A stretch of 42,799 nt of DNA from a virus: positions 1 to 42,799 of IMG/VR virus record IMGVR_UViG_3300031276_000005, one strand, 5' to 3'. This document shows, piece by piece, positions 1 to 7,763 of the stretch (its first letter is position 1; the number at the start of each line of letters is the position of its first letter). Made by a program: the position numbers and the translations under genes. A model generated the notes under the pieces. That model was not told where the DNA came from. It made no database searches and saw only the letters and a program-made list of their open reading frames with translations.

Positions 1-127
1 CGGGTCAAAAGCGTCGGGCGCAGCGGATCACGGGGCAGGGCCGGGGAGCAAGGCTGATGTTGATATCATGAAACTGCCGCCCGTAGAACGCATGAAAGCA
101 GCACGTCGGGCCGCAGCAAAAAAGTAA
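1..127 (+). repeat. Terminal direct repeat, copy 1 (circular-contig overlap)
   Basis: Bases 1-127 are identical to bases 42673-42799. An exact end-to-end match of 127 bases, cut in the middle of a gene, is what a de Bruijn assembler leaves on a circular or circularly permuted molecule when its largest odd k-mer is 127. It therefore marks a complete genome with a unique length of 42,672 bp, rather than a biological terminal repeat. This copy carries the last 41 codons and stop of the scaffold gene. Confidence 0.95.
1..127 (+). CDS. Scaffold protein, 3' fragment (duplicate of the gene at 42089-42799)
   Basis: The reading frame is open from base 1 to the stop at 125-127 and encodes the same C-terminal residues, ending in a basic Arg/Ala/Lys tail, as the gene that closes the window. 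It is not a separate gene. On the circle it shows that the scaffold gene lies 19 bases upstream of the major capsid gene. A basic helical C-terminus is typical of scaffolding proteins, where it contacts the inner face of the capsid protein. Confidence 0.9.
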   Translation, partial: GSKASGAADHGAGPGSKADVDIMKLPPVERMKAARRAAAKK

Positions 128-146
128 TAACCGAAAGGAAACCGTT

Positions 147-1088
147 ATGGGTTTAACTCTTATTGAAGCTGCCAAGCTCGAAACCGGTGATGCCTACAAA
201 TCCGGCATTATCGAATCTTACGCCGGATCATCGGCGGTCCTTCGCATTCTCCCGTTTGAAACCATTGCAGGAAACGCTCTGAAATACAACAGAGAGTCTT
301 CTCTTCCTGGCGTCGGATTCCGTGGTGTAAACGAAGCGTACACTGCGTCAACCGGCGTTCTCAATCCGATGACTGAAAGCCTCGTTATTGCCGGTGGTGA
401 TCTCGATGTCGACAAGTTCATCATTGACACCATGGGTGAGGAAAATCGTTCAGTTCATGAAGCGATGAAAGCCCGTTCGCTCGCGCTTGCCTGGACGAAT
501 AAATTTTTCAATGGCGATCAGACCGATGACCCGAGAGAGTTTGACGGTCTCAAAAAGCGTATTGTCGGTGACCAGCTTATTCCTGCCGGAACAACCAACG
601 GCGGAACCGCACTTTCTCTTGCAAAGCTGGATGAAGCTCTCGACCAGACCATGAACCCGACGCACCTTATCATGAATAAGGCAATGAAACGCCTATTTAA
701 TGCTGCAGCTCGCGGATCCACTCTGGGGCATCAGATCCAGATTGACATTAACGAGTTCGGCATTCCGATCATGCGTTACGCTGGCCTGCCGATCGAAACA
801 GTGGATCTTGACAATGAGGGTACGGAGATCATCACCAATACTGAAGTTACTTACGAATCCGCTGCGTGGGGTGGTACGGCAACCGGTACATCAATCTACA
901 TCGTTTCGGTTGGTTCGGACATGCTTACCGGTATCCAAAACGGTGGTATGGATGTTCGCGATCTCGGTGAGCTTCAGACGTCTCCGCTTTTCCGTACCCG
1001 CATTGAGTGGTACAACGGAATCGCGATTTTCAATGGCCGGGCAGTTACCCGCCTCGGTTCCATCTCAACCGGCGCAATCACGGCGTAA
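147..1088 (+). CDS. Major capsid protein
   Basis: Codes for 313 residues forming the icosahedral head shell. The identification rests on position directly after the scaffold gene and before cement and connector genes, a length normal for HK97-fold capsid proteins, and a Gly/Ala/Thr-rich sequence with short extended segments. It has an N-terminal segment rich in acidic and small residues, a middle helical part near residues 95-120, and a C-terminal part with an IEWYNGIAIFNGRAV segment near residues 285-300, like the end of the P and A domains of other phage capsid proteins. A clear ribosome binding site (GAAAGGAAA) precedes the ATG at 147. No separate protease gene is visible upstream. The exact capsid family is not identified by eye. 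Confidence 0.88.
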   Translation: MGLTLIEAAKLETGDAYKSGIIESYAGSSAVLRILPFETIAGNALKYNRESSLPGVGFRGVNEAYTASTGVLNPMTESLVIAGGDLDVDKFIIDTMGEENRSVHEAMKARSLALAWTNKFFNGDQTDDPREFDGLKKRIVGDQLIPAGTTNGGTALSLAKLDEALDQTMNPTHLIMNKAMKRLFNAAARGSTLGHQIQIDINEFGIPIMRYAGLPIETVDLDNEGTEIITNTEVTYESAAWGGTATGTSIYIVSVGSDMLTGIQNGGMDVRDLGELQTSPLFRTRIEWYNGIAIFNGRAVTRLGSISTGAITA

Positions 1089-1100
1089 GGAGAAAACAGT

Positions 1101-1526
1101 ATGTCTCAGACAATTAACAACCAGTTTACTTATGATGACGCCCTTTCAATGTGGGATGCTGCAAATACCGTTGCGTCTGCTGATGGCAGTATTCTTGATA
1201 TCGGCGACGGGCTCGTTGATGGATTTCTCGTTGTCGATGTATCTGCCTGTGAAGTTGCGACAACCGACGAGTATTACACTCTGTCACTTGAGGCGTCAAA
1301 TGTTGCAGCGATGACATCAGGTTCGGTTTGCCTCGCCAAAAAAGTCTTCGGAAACCTGGTGGTGCCGATGGATGCTGCTCTCTCGACGGCTGGCCGGTAC
1401 GTTATCCCTTTCCGCAATGAAGAAGGTGGAACCACATATCGGTACGTCCGTATTTCCCTTGTTGTCGCAGGGACGATTGACACAACCGGTATCAACTTCA
1501 GCGCGTTTATCGCAAAGAGGGGGTAA
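1101..1526 (+). CDS. Probable capsid cement/stabilisation protein (Bbp16-like)
   Basis: A 141-residue protein encoded 12 bases after the capsid gene, with a GGAG ribosome binding site. The N-terminus reads as a short helix (YDDALSMWDAAN) followed by an ILDIGDG segment and then alternating beta strands. This pattern and length resemble the Bbp16 family of phage proteins, which bind the outside of the mature capsid. Position in the head operon supports a structural role. There are no catalytic motifs. The family assignment is from memory of the pattern and is moderately sure. Confidence 0.6.
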   Translation: MSQTINNQFTYDDALSMWDAANTVASADGSILDIGDGLVDGFLVVDVSACEVATTDEYYTLSLEASNVAAMTSGSVCLAKKVFGNLVVPMDAALSTAGRYVIPFRNEEGGTTYRYVRISLVVAGTIDTTGINFSAFIAKRG

Positions 1527-1529
1527 CCG

Positions 1530-2153
1530 ATGAGTGGCACAAGAACAGTTGAAGCATGGGAAGAAACCGGAAACATCAAGAGAAAAATCAGGTCGGTTGA
1601 CATTGATAATTCTCTTGTAAACACCGGCGTTGTTCCCGACGCAGCAAAACCGTATGTTACCGCAACTGAGAAGGGCGATGGAGTTTTCCGTCAGACCGTT
1701 CTTACGCTGACTGCGGCTCCGGTCACCATGAGAGATACAGAGCAGGGTGGCGGATTGAAAATATACACCTTCCCGGTCGGTCGGATTACTCCTATCGGTG
1801 CAATCGGCAGCATTGCGGTTACTACTACGTCGGTGCTTGCCAATACTCTAAACGCAAGTAAAACTTGCAACTGGGGTGTAGGTAGCACTACGCAAGCGAG
1901 CGCAACTGTAGCAACTACAGAGCAGAATTTCGTTAATGTGGCGGCGTTCACATCTTCAGCAACGATCAATGTTGCCGGGGCGGTAGCTACCGGGTCGGGT
2001 ATCGGTATTCTTACCTCGCTTGACGGAACAAGTACCGCTATTGCGGCGTTTCTCAACTTGGCTGTTGCCGGTGCCGAGGATATTGACGGCGATGCAACGG
2101 TAACGGTTACCGGAACGATCACCATAACATACGCGGTGCTTGGCGACTATTAA
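1530..2153 (+). CDS. Beta-rich capsid decoration protein candidate
   Basis: A 207-residue, Thr/Ala/Val/Gly-rich protein that is almost entirely predicted beta strand, with many TATV/TITI alternations and no cysteine motifs beyond one residue. The stop overlaps the next start (TAATG at 2151-2155). Genes of this composition between the capsid and head-completion genes usually encode head decoration proteins. It could also be a second cement protein working with the 141-residue neighbour. No family is recognised with certainty. Confidence 0.55.
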   Translation: MSGTRTVEAWEETGNIKRKIRSVDIDNSLVNTGVVPDAAKPYVTATEKGDGVFRQTVLTLTAAPVTMRDTEQGGGLKIYTFPVGRITPIGAIGSIAVTTTSVLANTLNASKTCNWGVGSTTQASATVATTEQNFVNVAAFTSSATINVAGAVATGSGIGILTSLDGTSTAIAAFLNLAVAGAEDIDGDATVTVTGTITITYAVLGDY

Positions 2154-2611
2154 TGTACGTCAATGATGATGATTATACCACGTATGCGGATACGTTGGGC
2201 GTCACCCTCCCTGCAACGGAGGGTGAACGCCTGATACAATTGGTAAAAGCATCTCAGTATATTGACATGCAGGAACCACATCTGAAAGGAGTTCGCACTG
2301 AGCGTGACCAGGATTATGCATACCCGCGTGATGATCTCTGGATAAATGGTTTTGAGTATGACGATGACGAAATACCGGCAATAGTCGAAAAGGTTCAGAT
2401 GGAACTTGCGCTCGATATAAATGCCGGTGTCGATATTTTTGCACCGTCAAACAATCTACCGGTAATCAAGGAGCGTGTTGAAGGTGCGGTTGAAGTGCAG
2501 TACGCTACTCCAAACGGTGTACAGGATCGCGGGAGAGTATCTAAAGCAATGGAGTTAATGAAACAACTCATGCATAACAACACGTCCTCAATACCATTGG
2601 TCAGGGTTTAA
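2153..2611 (+). CDS. Head-tail adaptor (connector) protein
   Basis: A 152-residue, acidic, helical protein. The pattern of a TYADTLGVTL start, a first helix near residues 22-37 (ERLIQLVKASQYIDM), a YPRDD loop and a second long helix near residues 70-90 is that of the adaptor proteins (HK97 gp6 / SPP1 gp15 type, often annotated 'DnaT-like') that form a ring below the portal. It follows the decoration genes and precedes the stopper, which is the usual order. The start overlaps the upstream stop by one base, indicating translational coupling. Confidence 0.75.
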   Translation: MYVNDDDYTTYADTLGVTLPATEGERLIQLVKASQYIDMQEPHLKGVRTERDQDYAYPRDDLWINGFEYDDDEIPAIVEKVQMELALDINAGVDIFAPSNNLPVIKERVEGAVEVQYATPNGVQDRGRVSKAMELMKQLMHNNTSSIPLVRV

Positions 2612-2612
2612 T

Positions 2613-3002
2613 ATGGCAACCTTCGATTATACCGGACTGCAGAACACTGCGTATAATCTTATTGTAAAGTTCGGTACGACGGTAACAATCACCAGAAAAA
2701 ACGCCGTTGAAAATCCTGTTACCGGGGTAAGCGATGCTGCTGCTGCGACAACCGGTACATTAAATGTAGTTTCAGTACCTGCTTCAAAAACTGATTTTGA
2801 TGACAAAATAATCGGAATGGCTGCTGAGATAGGAACAAGTGCGAAATTTTTTATAGCGTATGCTGTTAATGCTGCGTTTGATCCTGCACCACCTGATTAC
2901 ATTACATTTGGAAGTAAAAATTATTCAGTACTTGGAAGTACAAAAATTGCTCCTGCAGGAAGCGGAAGCGAAATTATTTATCGTATCGGTGTAGCCGTAT
3001 GA
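2613..3002 (+). CDS. Head-closure (stopper) protein candidate
   Basis: A 129-residue beta-rich protein, beginning with a short helix (YTGLQNTAYNLIVKFG) and followed by strands with the segment VTITRKNAVENPVTGVSD, a pattern common in phage head-closure proteins. These form the ring that seals DNA after packaging and contacts the tail. Function is inferred mainly from gene order: adaptor, this gene, HK97 gp10-like protein, tail terminator. The stop at 3000-3002 overlaps the next start (ATGA). Confidence 0.62.
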   Translation: MATFDYTGLQNTAYNLIVKFGTTVTITRKNAVENPVTGVSDAAAATTGTLNVVSVPASKTDFDDKIIGMAAEIGTSAKFFIAYAVNAAFDPAPPDYITFGSKNYSVLGSTKIAPAGSGSEIIYRIGVAV

Positions 3003-3364
3003 GTTTTTCATCTGACATTCATAAATGGGCTGAAAAAACGAATCGCAGAGCCGAAGAGGTTTCGAGGGCGACTAAATTGTCTCTGTTTTCTGGTATTATC
3101 AGAGATACCCGAGTTGATACCGGGAGGTTGCGTGGTAACTGGCAAACGTCAACCGGTGCGCCAAAGTCTACTGAAACATTACGCCGTGATCCTACGGGAG
3201 CAAAGGCAATTCAAGAAGCAATGCAGAACGTTACGGCATACGGTACCGACTACATGACCAATAACCTTCCTTACGCTGAAGTATGGGAAGAAAAAGACGG
3301 GATGGTAGCAAAAAACATTGCCCGTATCGAGCGAACTTTGAAAGAGGCGGTCGCTCATGCTTAA
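2999..3364 (+). CDS. HK97 gp10-like head-tail joining protein
   Basis: A 121-residue basic protein. The sequence IIRDTRVDTGRLRGNW near residues 32-48 is the hallmark of the HK97 gp10-like neck/tail-completion family ('T.VDTGRLR.SW'). The C-terminal half is helical and charged (IARIERTLKEAV). It joins the completed head to the tail. ATGA overlap with the upstream gene and an 8-base overlap with the downstream gene place it firmly in the neck operon. Confidence 0.85.
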   Translation: MSFSSDIHKWAEKTNRRAEEVSRATKLSLFSGIIRDTRVDTGRLRGNWQTSTGAPKSTETLRRDPTGAKAIQEAMQNVTAYGTDYMTNNLPYAEVWEEKDGMVAKNIARIERTLKEAVAHA

Positions 3365-3749
3365 GGTAGATCAGGGATTGACAAATCTTTTCATCTCTTC
3401 CGCTTTCGGATTGCCGATAGCTCATGAGAATGCAAAATATGAGCCAACGCTCGGCACCGCTTATGCAGAAATCTTTACAATTCCGAACGATGAAACCGCA
3501 CTTTCAACCGACTCTGATGTAACCGATGGTTTATTTCGGATAATACTTAGATATCCGGTACAGGGCGGAGCAATTGCAGCAAAAACAATGGCGGATACAA
3601 TTTTTGATGTATTTAAAGTCAATTCATATTTTTACTACGACAATCAGAAAATCGAGATAATTGGCTTTTCCCGCGATACAGGGTATCATGAATCGGGATG
3701 GTATAAGCTGGTTTTATCTATTCGGTACAACGCTTTTATCAGGAGGTAA
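3357..3749 (+). CDS. Tail terminator protein
   Basis: A 130-residue protein with a mixed alpha/beta pattern: an N-terminal Leu-rich segment, a strand with a 'GLFRIILRYP' signature near residues 58-67, a helix (KTMADTIFDVFKVN) and two C-terminal strands. This is the layout of the DUF4128/lambda gpU-type tail terminator family that caps the tail tube. Gene order immediately before the major tail protein agrees. It overlaps the upstream gene by 8 bases. Confidence 0.78.
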   Translation: MLKVDQGLTNLFISSAFGLPIAHENAKYEPTLGTAYAEIFTIPNDETALSTDSDVTDGLFRIILRYPVQGGAIAAKTMADTIFDVFKVNSYFYYDNQKIEIIGFSRDTGYHESGWYKLVLSIRYNAFIRR

Positions 3750-3752
3750 TAA

Positions 3753-4445
3753 ATGTCTATTGGAGATGATGCGAACACCACTGCTGGATCGATACTCTAT
3801 GTGTCAACAAATTTGCCGGCTACCGATACGCTTGCAGGGTTTCAGGCGGTTGCAAGTTACACGAAGATCGGAGACATTTCCGACATGGGTGAATTGCCTA
3901 TTGTTTATACGGCAGTTCCGCATGAAAACATTGAAGAGCGTGTGACAAAAACTCTCAAAGGCGGAAAGGAACCTCAGTCAACAACTATTCAGGTGTCAAG
4001 GGTTGTTTCAGACGCCGGACAGGTGATTCTTTCAACCTACGCTGACGATTCGACGTATCGTGATACTGAGTTGACGGTAAGGATTGTTCATAAGGACGGT
4101 ACTGTATTTTATGGTACTGCCTTGGTTATGTCATTCAGTACCGCTTTCGGGACCATGAATTCGGTTACCGCTCGAACGATTGTCTTTACATTTAATTCAA
4201 CTACATGGGAAGATGTGACAACCCACCATACCATTACATATGCTTCTGGAGCGAACGGACAGGTTATCGGTCCTACCACTCAGGTTATTGCTGATGGTGC
4301 AGACGGTGAATACGTTATTGCACTTCCTGATGCCGGATATCAGTTTGTCGAATGGACTGAGGATAGCGGGGCCGACGAGGAACGGTATGAAGCTGAAGTT
4401 GATGCGGACGCAACATATACCGCGACATTTGAAGCCATACCATAA
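3753..4445 (+). CDS. Major tail tube protein with C-terminal InlB-B-repeat-like domain
   Basis: A 230-residue protein. Residues 1 to about 150 look like a siphophage tail tube subunit (beta-rich, with the EERVTKTLKGGKEPQSTT loop near residues 55-72). Residues about 157-230 form a separate domain. It opens with HTITYASGANGQV, contains PDAGYQFVEWTEDSG, and ends in DADATYTATFEA. That is the pattern of divergent InlB B-repeat (beta-grasp) domains found on bacterial surface proteins. Such C-terminal extensions decorate the outside of the tail tube and may bind carbohydrate or cell surfaces. The RBS is AGGAGG before 3753. Confidence 0.85.
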   Translation: MSIGDDANTTAGSILYVSTNLPATDTLAGFQAVASYTKIGDISDMGELPIVYTAVPHENIEERVTKTLKGGKEPQSTTIQVSRVVSDAGQVILSTYADDSTYRDTELTVRIVHKDGTVFYGTALVMSFSTAFGTMNSVTARTIVFTFNSTTWEDVTTHHTITYASGANGQVIGPTTQVIADGADGEYVIALPDAGYQFVEWTEDSGADEERYEAEVDADATYTATFEAIP

Positions 4446-4475
4446 TAATCACTTAACAATACGGGGTATTGTAAA

Positions 4476-4871
4476 ATGGATTTCGCAAAATTAAATGCAG
4501 TCGAGCACGGAAACAAAGGATCTACGATTAAAAATATCGTAGGTCCTGATGGTAATATCCTTGAGGGAGTTACCGTAACGCTTTTGAGTTTTAACTCTGA
4601 TGTCGCAAGGGCATGTGATAAACTTGCCAGAAAAAACCATTCAATGGCGAAAGTCATTACTGATGACATGCGGCAAAAAGCACTTGAAGAAAAACTCGCT
4701 GCCGTCACTGTCGCATGGACCGGAATTGATTTTGAAGGCGTATCGCTTGAATGTACCAAAGAAAATGCGATGCGTCTTTATTCGACTGACGGTTTCGACT
4801 GGTTTACTATTCAGTTGATAAAGTATGCGAATGATGATGCAAATTTTTTCTCGAAGGCGAACGACAGTTAG
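4476..4871 (+). CDS. Tail assembly chaperone, short form (gpG-like)
   Basis: A 131-residue protein between the tail tube and tape measure genes, the standard place for the tail assembly chaperone. The C-terminal codons hold the slippery run A AAT TTT TTC (4841-4850), from which a fraction of ribosomes is expected to shift -1 and make a 256-residue fusion (see 4850-5245). Both forms normally coat the tape measure protein and bring tail tube subunits during assembly and are absent from virions. The normal stop is TAG at 4869-4871. Confidence 0.8.
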   Translation: MDFAKLNAVEHGNKGSTIKNIVGPDGNILEGVTVTLLSFNSDVARACDKLARKNHSMAKVITDDMRQKALEEKLAAVTVAWTGIDFEGVSLECTKENAMRLYSTDGFDWFTIQLIKYANDDANFFSKANDS

Positions 4872-5245
4872 AGGCTTTCGTTCGCCTTCAGGCATGGCTT
4901 GACGCAACTCTGTATGATGAAAAAGGAAACAAGTACAGACCACGAAGAGAGTTGTATGATGGAAACCAACCTGAAGTCGGGCCGTTAGGTTACATTTGGG
5001 AATTCATTTCAGAAGCAGGGCTTCTCACTTCGTGGCAGGAAATAAAAGCATGGTCTGAATTGACCGGCAATTACCTCGAAACTTGGGAGGCTTCTTTGAT
5101 TTGGAAAACATCTACAGCCTACCTGAATCAATTCCAAAAATCTTCAGATATGTCATGTCCTTGTCCTGTTGCACCGATCGAACAGAATGATGCAGTTACT
5201 GTTGACAAAAAAGTAAAATCTATAATGAGGTCTATCAATAAATGA
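4850..5245 (+). CDS. Tail assembly chaperone, -1 frameshift extension (gpGT-like)
   Basis: The -1 frame is open from the slippery heptamers (A AAT TTT at 4841-4847 and T TTT TTC at 4844-4850) to the stop at 5243-5245, with coherent protein sequence from the first codon after the slip (LEGERQLEAFVRLQAWLD). It has no good start of its own: the only candidate start near the beginning is a TTG at 4952, without a ribosome binding site, already well inside the conserved-looking sequence. The fusion with the upstream frame gives 125 + 131 = 256 residues, a usual size for GT fusions. The stop overlaps the tape measure start (ATGA at 5242-5245). Confidence 0.82.
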   Translation, partial: LEGERQLEAFVRLQAWLDATLYDEKGNKYRPRRELYDGNQPEVGPLGYIWEFISEAGLLTSWQEIKAWSELTGNYLETWEASLIWKTSTAYLNQFQKSSDMSCPCPVAPIEQNDAVTVDKKVKSIMRSINK

Positions 5246-7380
5246 GTGCCAATGTTGATTTTGCATCTTTGGTAGTAAAGGCTAATTCTACCGAATTAAA
5301 ACAACTTCGAAATGTGATGCGAGAGGTTGACGGTCAGGCAAAAAAGACCGAGAAATCAACTGGTATGCTTTCAGGTGCTTTCGGTAAACTTGCCGCTGCC
5401 GCAGGTGCTTATTTCGGAATAAGAAAAGGAATTGACATATTTAAGGATTTGACCAGAGCTGGATCTGACCTTTACGAAACGGTGAATAAAGGTGCAGTTG
5501 TTCTTGGTGATTCATTTTCTGAGGTTGAAAAATTCGCCGATAATGCTGCAGCTTCACTCGGACAATCCAAAAAAGAAGCAATTGACGCCGCCTCTACATT
5601 TGGAATTTTCGGGAAATCTGCCGGGCTTGCCGGTAAGGATCTTGGGGATTTTTCAATTCAGTTTACAAAACTCGCTTCTGATTTTGCTTCATTCTACAAT
5701 ACATCTCCAGAAGATGCGATAACGGCTATCGGTGCAGCCATGCGCGGCGAACAGGAGCCTATCAGGAGATACGGTATACTGCTCGATGAGGCAACTCTAA
5801 GGCAGGCTGCATTAGAGGCCGGTATAGTGTCAACCACAAAAAAGGCATTGACACCACAGCAACGTGTTCTTGCTGCAAGTAAAGAAATAATGAAGCAATC
5901 ATCTGATGCGCAAGGAGATTTTGCGAGGACATCTGACGGGTTAGCGAATAAACAGCGGATACTTGCGGCTACCATTGAAGATACTAAGGCGGCTCTTGGG
6001 GAGGGGTTGATTCCAATTATGGATCAGTTCCTTGAGTTGTCCCTCAAAATAGCTGGAAGCAAAAAGTTGACAAGTTTTTTCAAGGATTTGATCAAAGGTG
6101 TTTCAATTGAAATCGATTTGCTTACTGGTAAATCTATTGACTACATAAAAACAACCAGAAGCATATCTGATGCAATGAAAGAAGGTGGAGAAACCGGGGA
6201 AAAGATATTGTCGTTGAGATTGACAGAATTAAATCAAAAATGGGAAGAAACCAACCAGAAAATAAAGGACGTTCAGAATCCATCTACTGTTTTGGGTAAG
6301 ATATGGCAGAAAATGGGCGGTTCAAAATTCGGAGATGATCTTGAAAAATATAAAAAAGAGCTTAAAGAAATTGAAGAACAAACCGTATTGATCGGTCGGG
6401 CAATGGCTGGTGGAGATAATGTTCCTGGAACCGATTCAGGTGCAACCACAAACAAAAAAACAGCCACTGAAGATACATCATGGAAAGACCTGAAAGATGC
6501 TTTAGGCGCGGAATGGCTTGACATACACAATAAAAAACTTGAAATCACTAAAAAATCAAATGAGGCAATCAAGGCAGAAAATGACAGAAAACTACAGGAA
6601 GATATTGAGCGTGATACTATCTATCGTCAATTAATTGATGAGGCGAGAGTTGCAGAAATTGAAAACATACAAAACGAAGTTGAAAAGGAAATTGCTTTAC
6701 ATGAATATAAGTTTCAAAGGTTGAAAGAACTATACGAAGAAGGATCTGAAGAGTTAACGGCAATAGAGCGTATCGAGAACGCAGAACGTCAAAAATTGAT
6801 TTTGCGTACTAAAAAAATCCAAGACGAAAATAATATGGCTGCACTTTCTTCTGCCGAAAAAATGTTTGGCGGAATAATGGAGGCGACATATAAATTCGGT
6901 GGAGAACAAACGGCGTTTTATAAAACAATGTTTGTAATGAAAAAAAGTATCGCCCTTGCCGAGTCAATTATGGCAATTGCAACAGGATTAGCCGAATCTT
7001 CAAAAGTCGGTTGGCCTCAAAACCTGATTACCATGGCAGGTCATATTGTTACTACTGCAGGAATTATTGGAGAGATAGCAGCAGTAAACTTTTCCGGAGC
7101 AAAAGACAGAGGCGGAACAATCCCTGCTGGTACCTGGGGAATAGCCGGGGAGTACGGACCTGAGATTGTTCAGGGACCGGCAAATGTGATAAGCAGGGTA
7201 GATACTGCGAATATGCTGAATGGTAATACCACATCGAATAATCAGAGACCGATCGAGTTTCATACTCATATAACGGTAACAGGTAATTTTATCGGAAACA
7301 ATGCAGCAATGCGCGATCTTGCAAAAGAGGTTAATTTACAAATGCAAAATGAACTTACCAGACTCGGGGCGGTTATATAA
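5242..7380 (+). CDS. Tape measure protein
   Basis: A 712-residue, largely helical protein. It has the typical N-terminal start (MSANVDFASLVVKANSTEL, then KQLRNVMREVDGQAKK), a hydrophobic segment near residues 45-62, the conserved 'FGIFGKSAG...QEPIRRYGILLDEATL' region (about 120-190) and a long coiled-coil part (about 320-520) rich in Glu and Lys. A second hydrophobic region lies near residues 565-625 and precedes the C-terminal 'RGGTIPAGTWGIAGEYGPEIV' motif common to these proteins. It sets tail length: about 700 residues at roughly 0.15 nm each suggests a tail near 100 nm. It likely also helps DNA cross the host envelope. Confidence 0.93.
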   Translation: MSANVDFASLVVKANSTELKQLRNVMREVDGQAKKTEKSTGMLSGAFGKLAAAAGAYFGIRKGIDIFKDLTRAGSDLYETVNKGAVVLGDSFSEVEKFADNAAASLGQSKKEAIDAASTFGIFGKSAGLAGKDLGDFSIQFTKLASDFASFYNTSPEDAITAIGAAMRGEQEPIRRYGILLDEATLRQAALEAGIVSTTKKALTPQQRVLAASKEIMKQSSDAQGDFARTSDGLANKQRILAATIEDTKAALGEGLIPIMDQFLELSLKIAGSKKLTSFFKDLIKGVSIEIDLLTGKSIDYIKTTRSISDAMKEGGETGEKILSLRLTELNQKWEETNQKIKDVQNPSTVLGKIWQKMGGSKFGDDLEKYKKELKEIEEQTVLIGRAMAGGDNVPGTDSGATTNKKTATEDTSWKDLKDALGAEWLDIHNKKLEITKKSNEAIKAENDRKLQEDIERDTIYRQLIDEARVAEIENIQNEVEKEIALHEYKFQRLKELYEEGSEELTAIERIENAERQKLILRTKKIQDENNMAALSSAEKMFGGIMEATYKFGGEQTAFYKTMFVMKKSIALAESIMAIATGLAESSKVGWPQNLITMAGHIVTTAGIIGEIAAVNFSGAKDRGGTIPAGTWGIAGEYGPEIVQGPANVISRVDTANMLNGNTTSNNQRPIEFHTHITVTGNFIGNNAAMRDLAKEVNLQMQNELTRLGAVI

Positions 7381-7763
7381 TGGCTGAAAATGGCGACATT
7401 ACACTGTATAAAACTGGTGAATCAGAGGTATTGCTTTCCTCGTATGGTAGACGTGTCAAGAAATCATGGGAAGAGGGCGGAAGATCTGATAGAACTTTTT
7501 CGGGGCCATTAAAAACAGATATTACCTGGAGAAGGTACCGATTTGAAATACCATACAGCTTAATAACTCCAGCAGCATATACCGCATTGTTTGCATTGTA
7601 TAATCTTGATTGTGACCTCAACTTAAAATTGTATACATCACCAACAACATGGTTTTTGAACTTTGATGGAAATATTCCTGTCGTTAAGATGGAGCCTTTT
7701 GGAGATGAAAGATTCGTACAGTCATATTCAAAGAACGTTAACCTTGTTTTGATTGAAATATAA
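7380..7763 (+). CDS. Tail tip protein (distal-tail-like)
   Basis: A 127-residue protein starting at the last base of the tape measure stop (TAATG). Beta-rich, with the segments RRVKKSWEEGGRSDRTFSG and ITWRRYRFEIPYSLI, as in small minor tail proteins that follow the tape measure and connect the tail tube to the hub. Residues 95-127 contain FVQSYSKNVNLVLIEI, typical of the final strands of such domains. Function is inferred from position, size and pattern. Confidence 0.6.
   Translation: MAENGDITLYKTGESEVLLSSYGRRVKKSWEEGGRSDRTFSGPLKTDITWRRYRFEIPYSLITPAAYTALFALYNLDCDLNLKLYTSPTTWFLNFDGNIPVVKMEPFGDERFVQSYSKNVNLVLIEI

Noticed and set aside
1-127. True direct terminal repeat made by packaging
   Set aside because: The length equals a common maximum assembly k-mer and the repeat begins and ends without relation to a packaging site. 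Read coverage would be needed to revise this.
700-1314. 204-codon frame inside the capsid and cement genes
   Set aside because: It is a +1-type shadow of two clear structural genes, lacks a ribosome site and has a low-quality composition.
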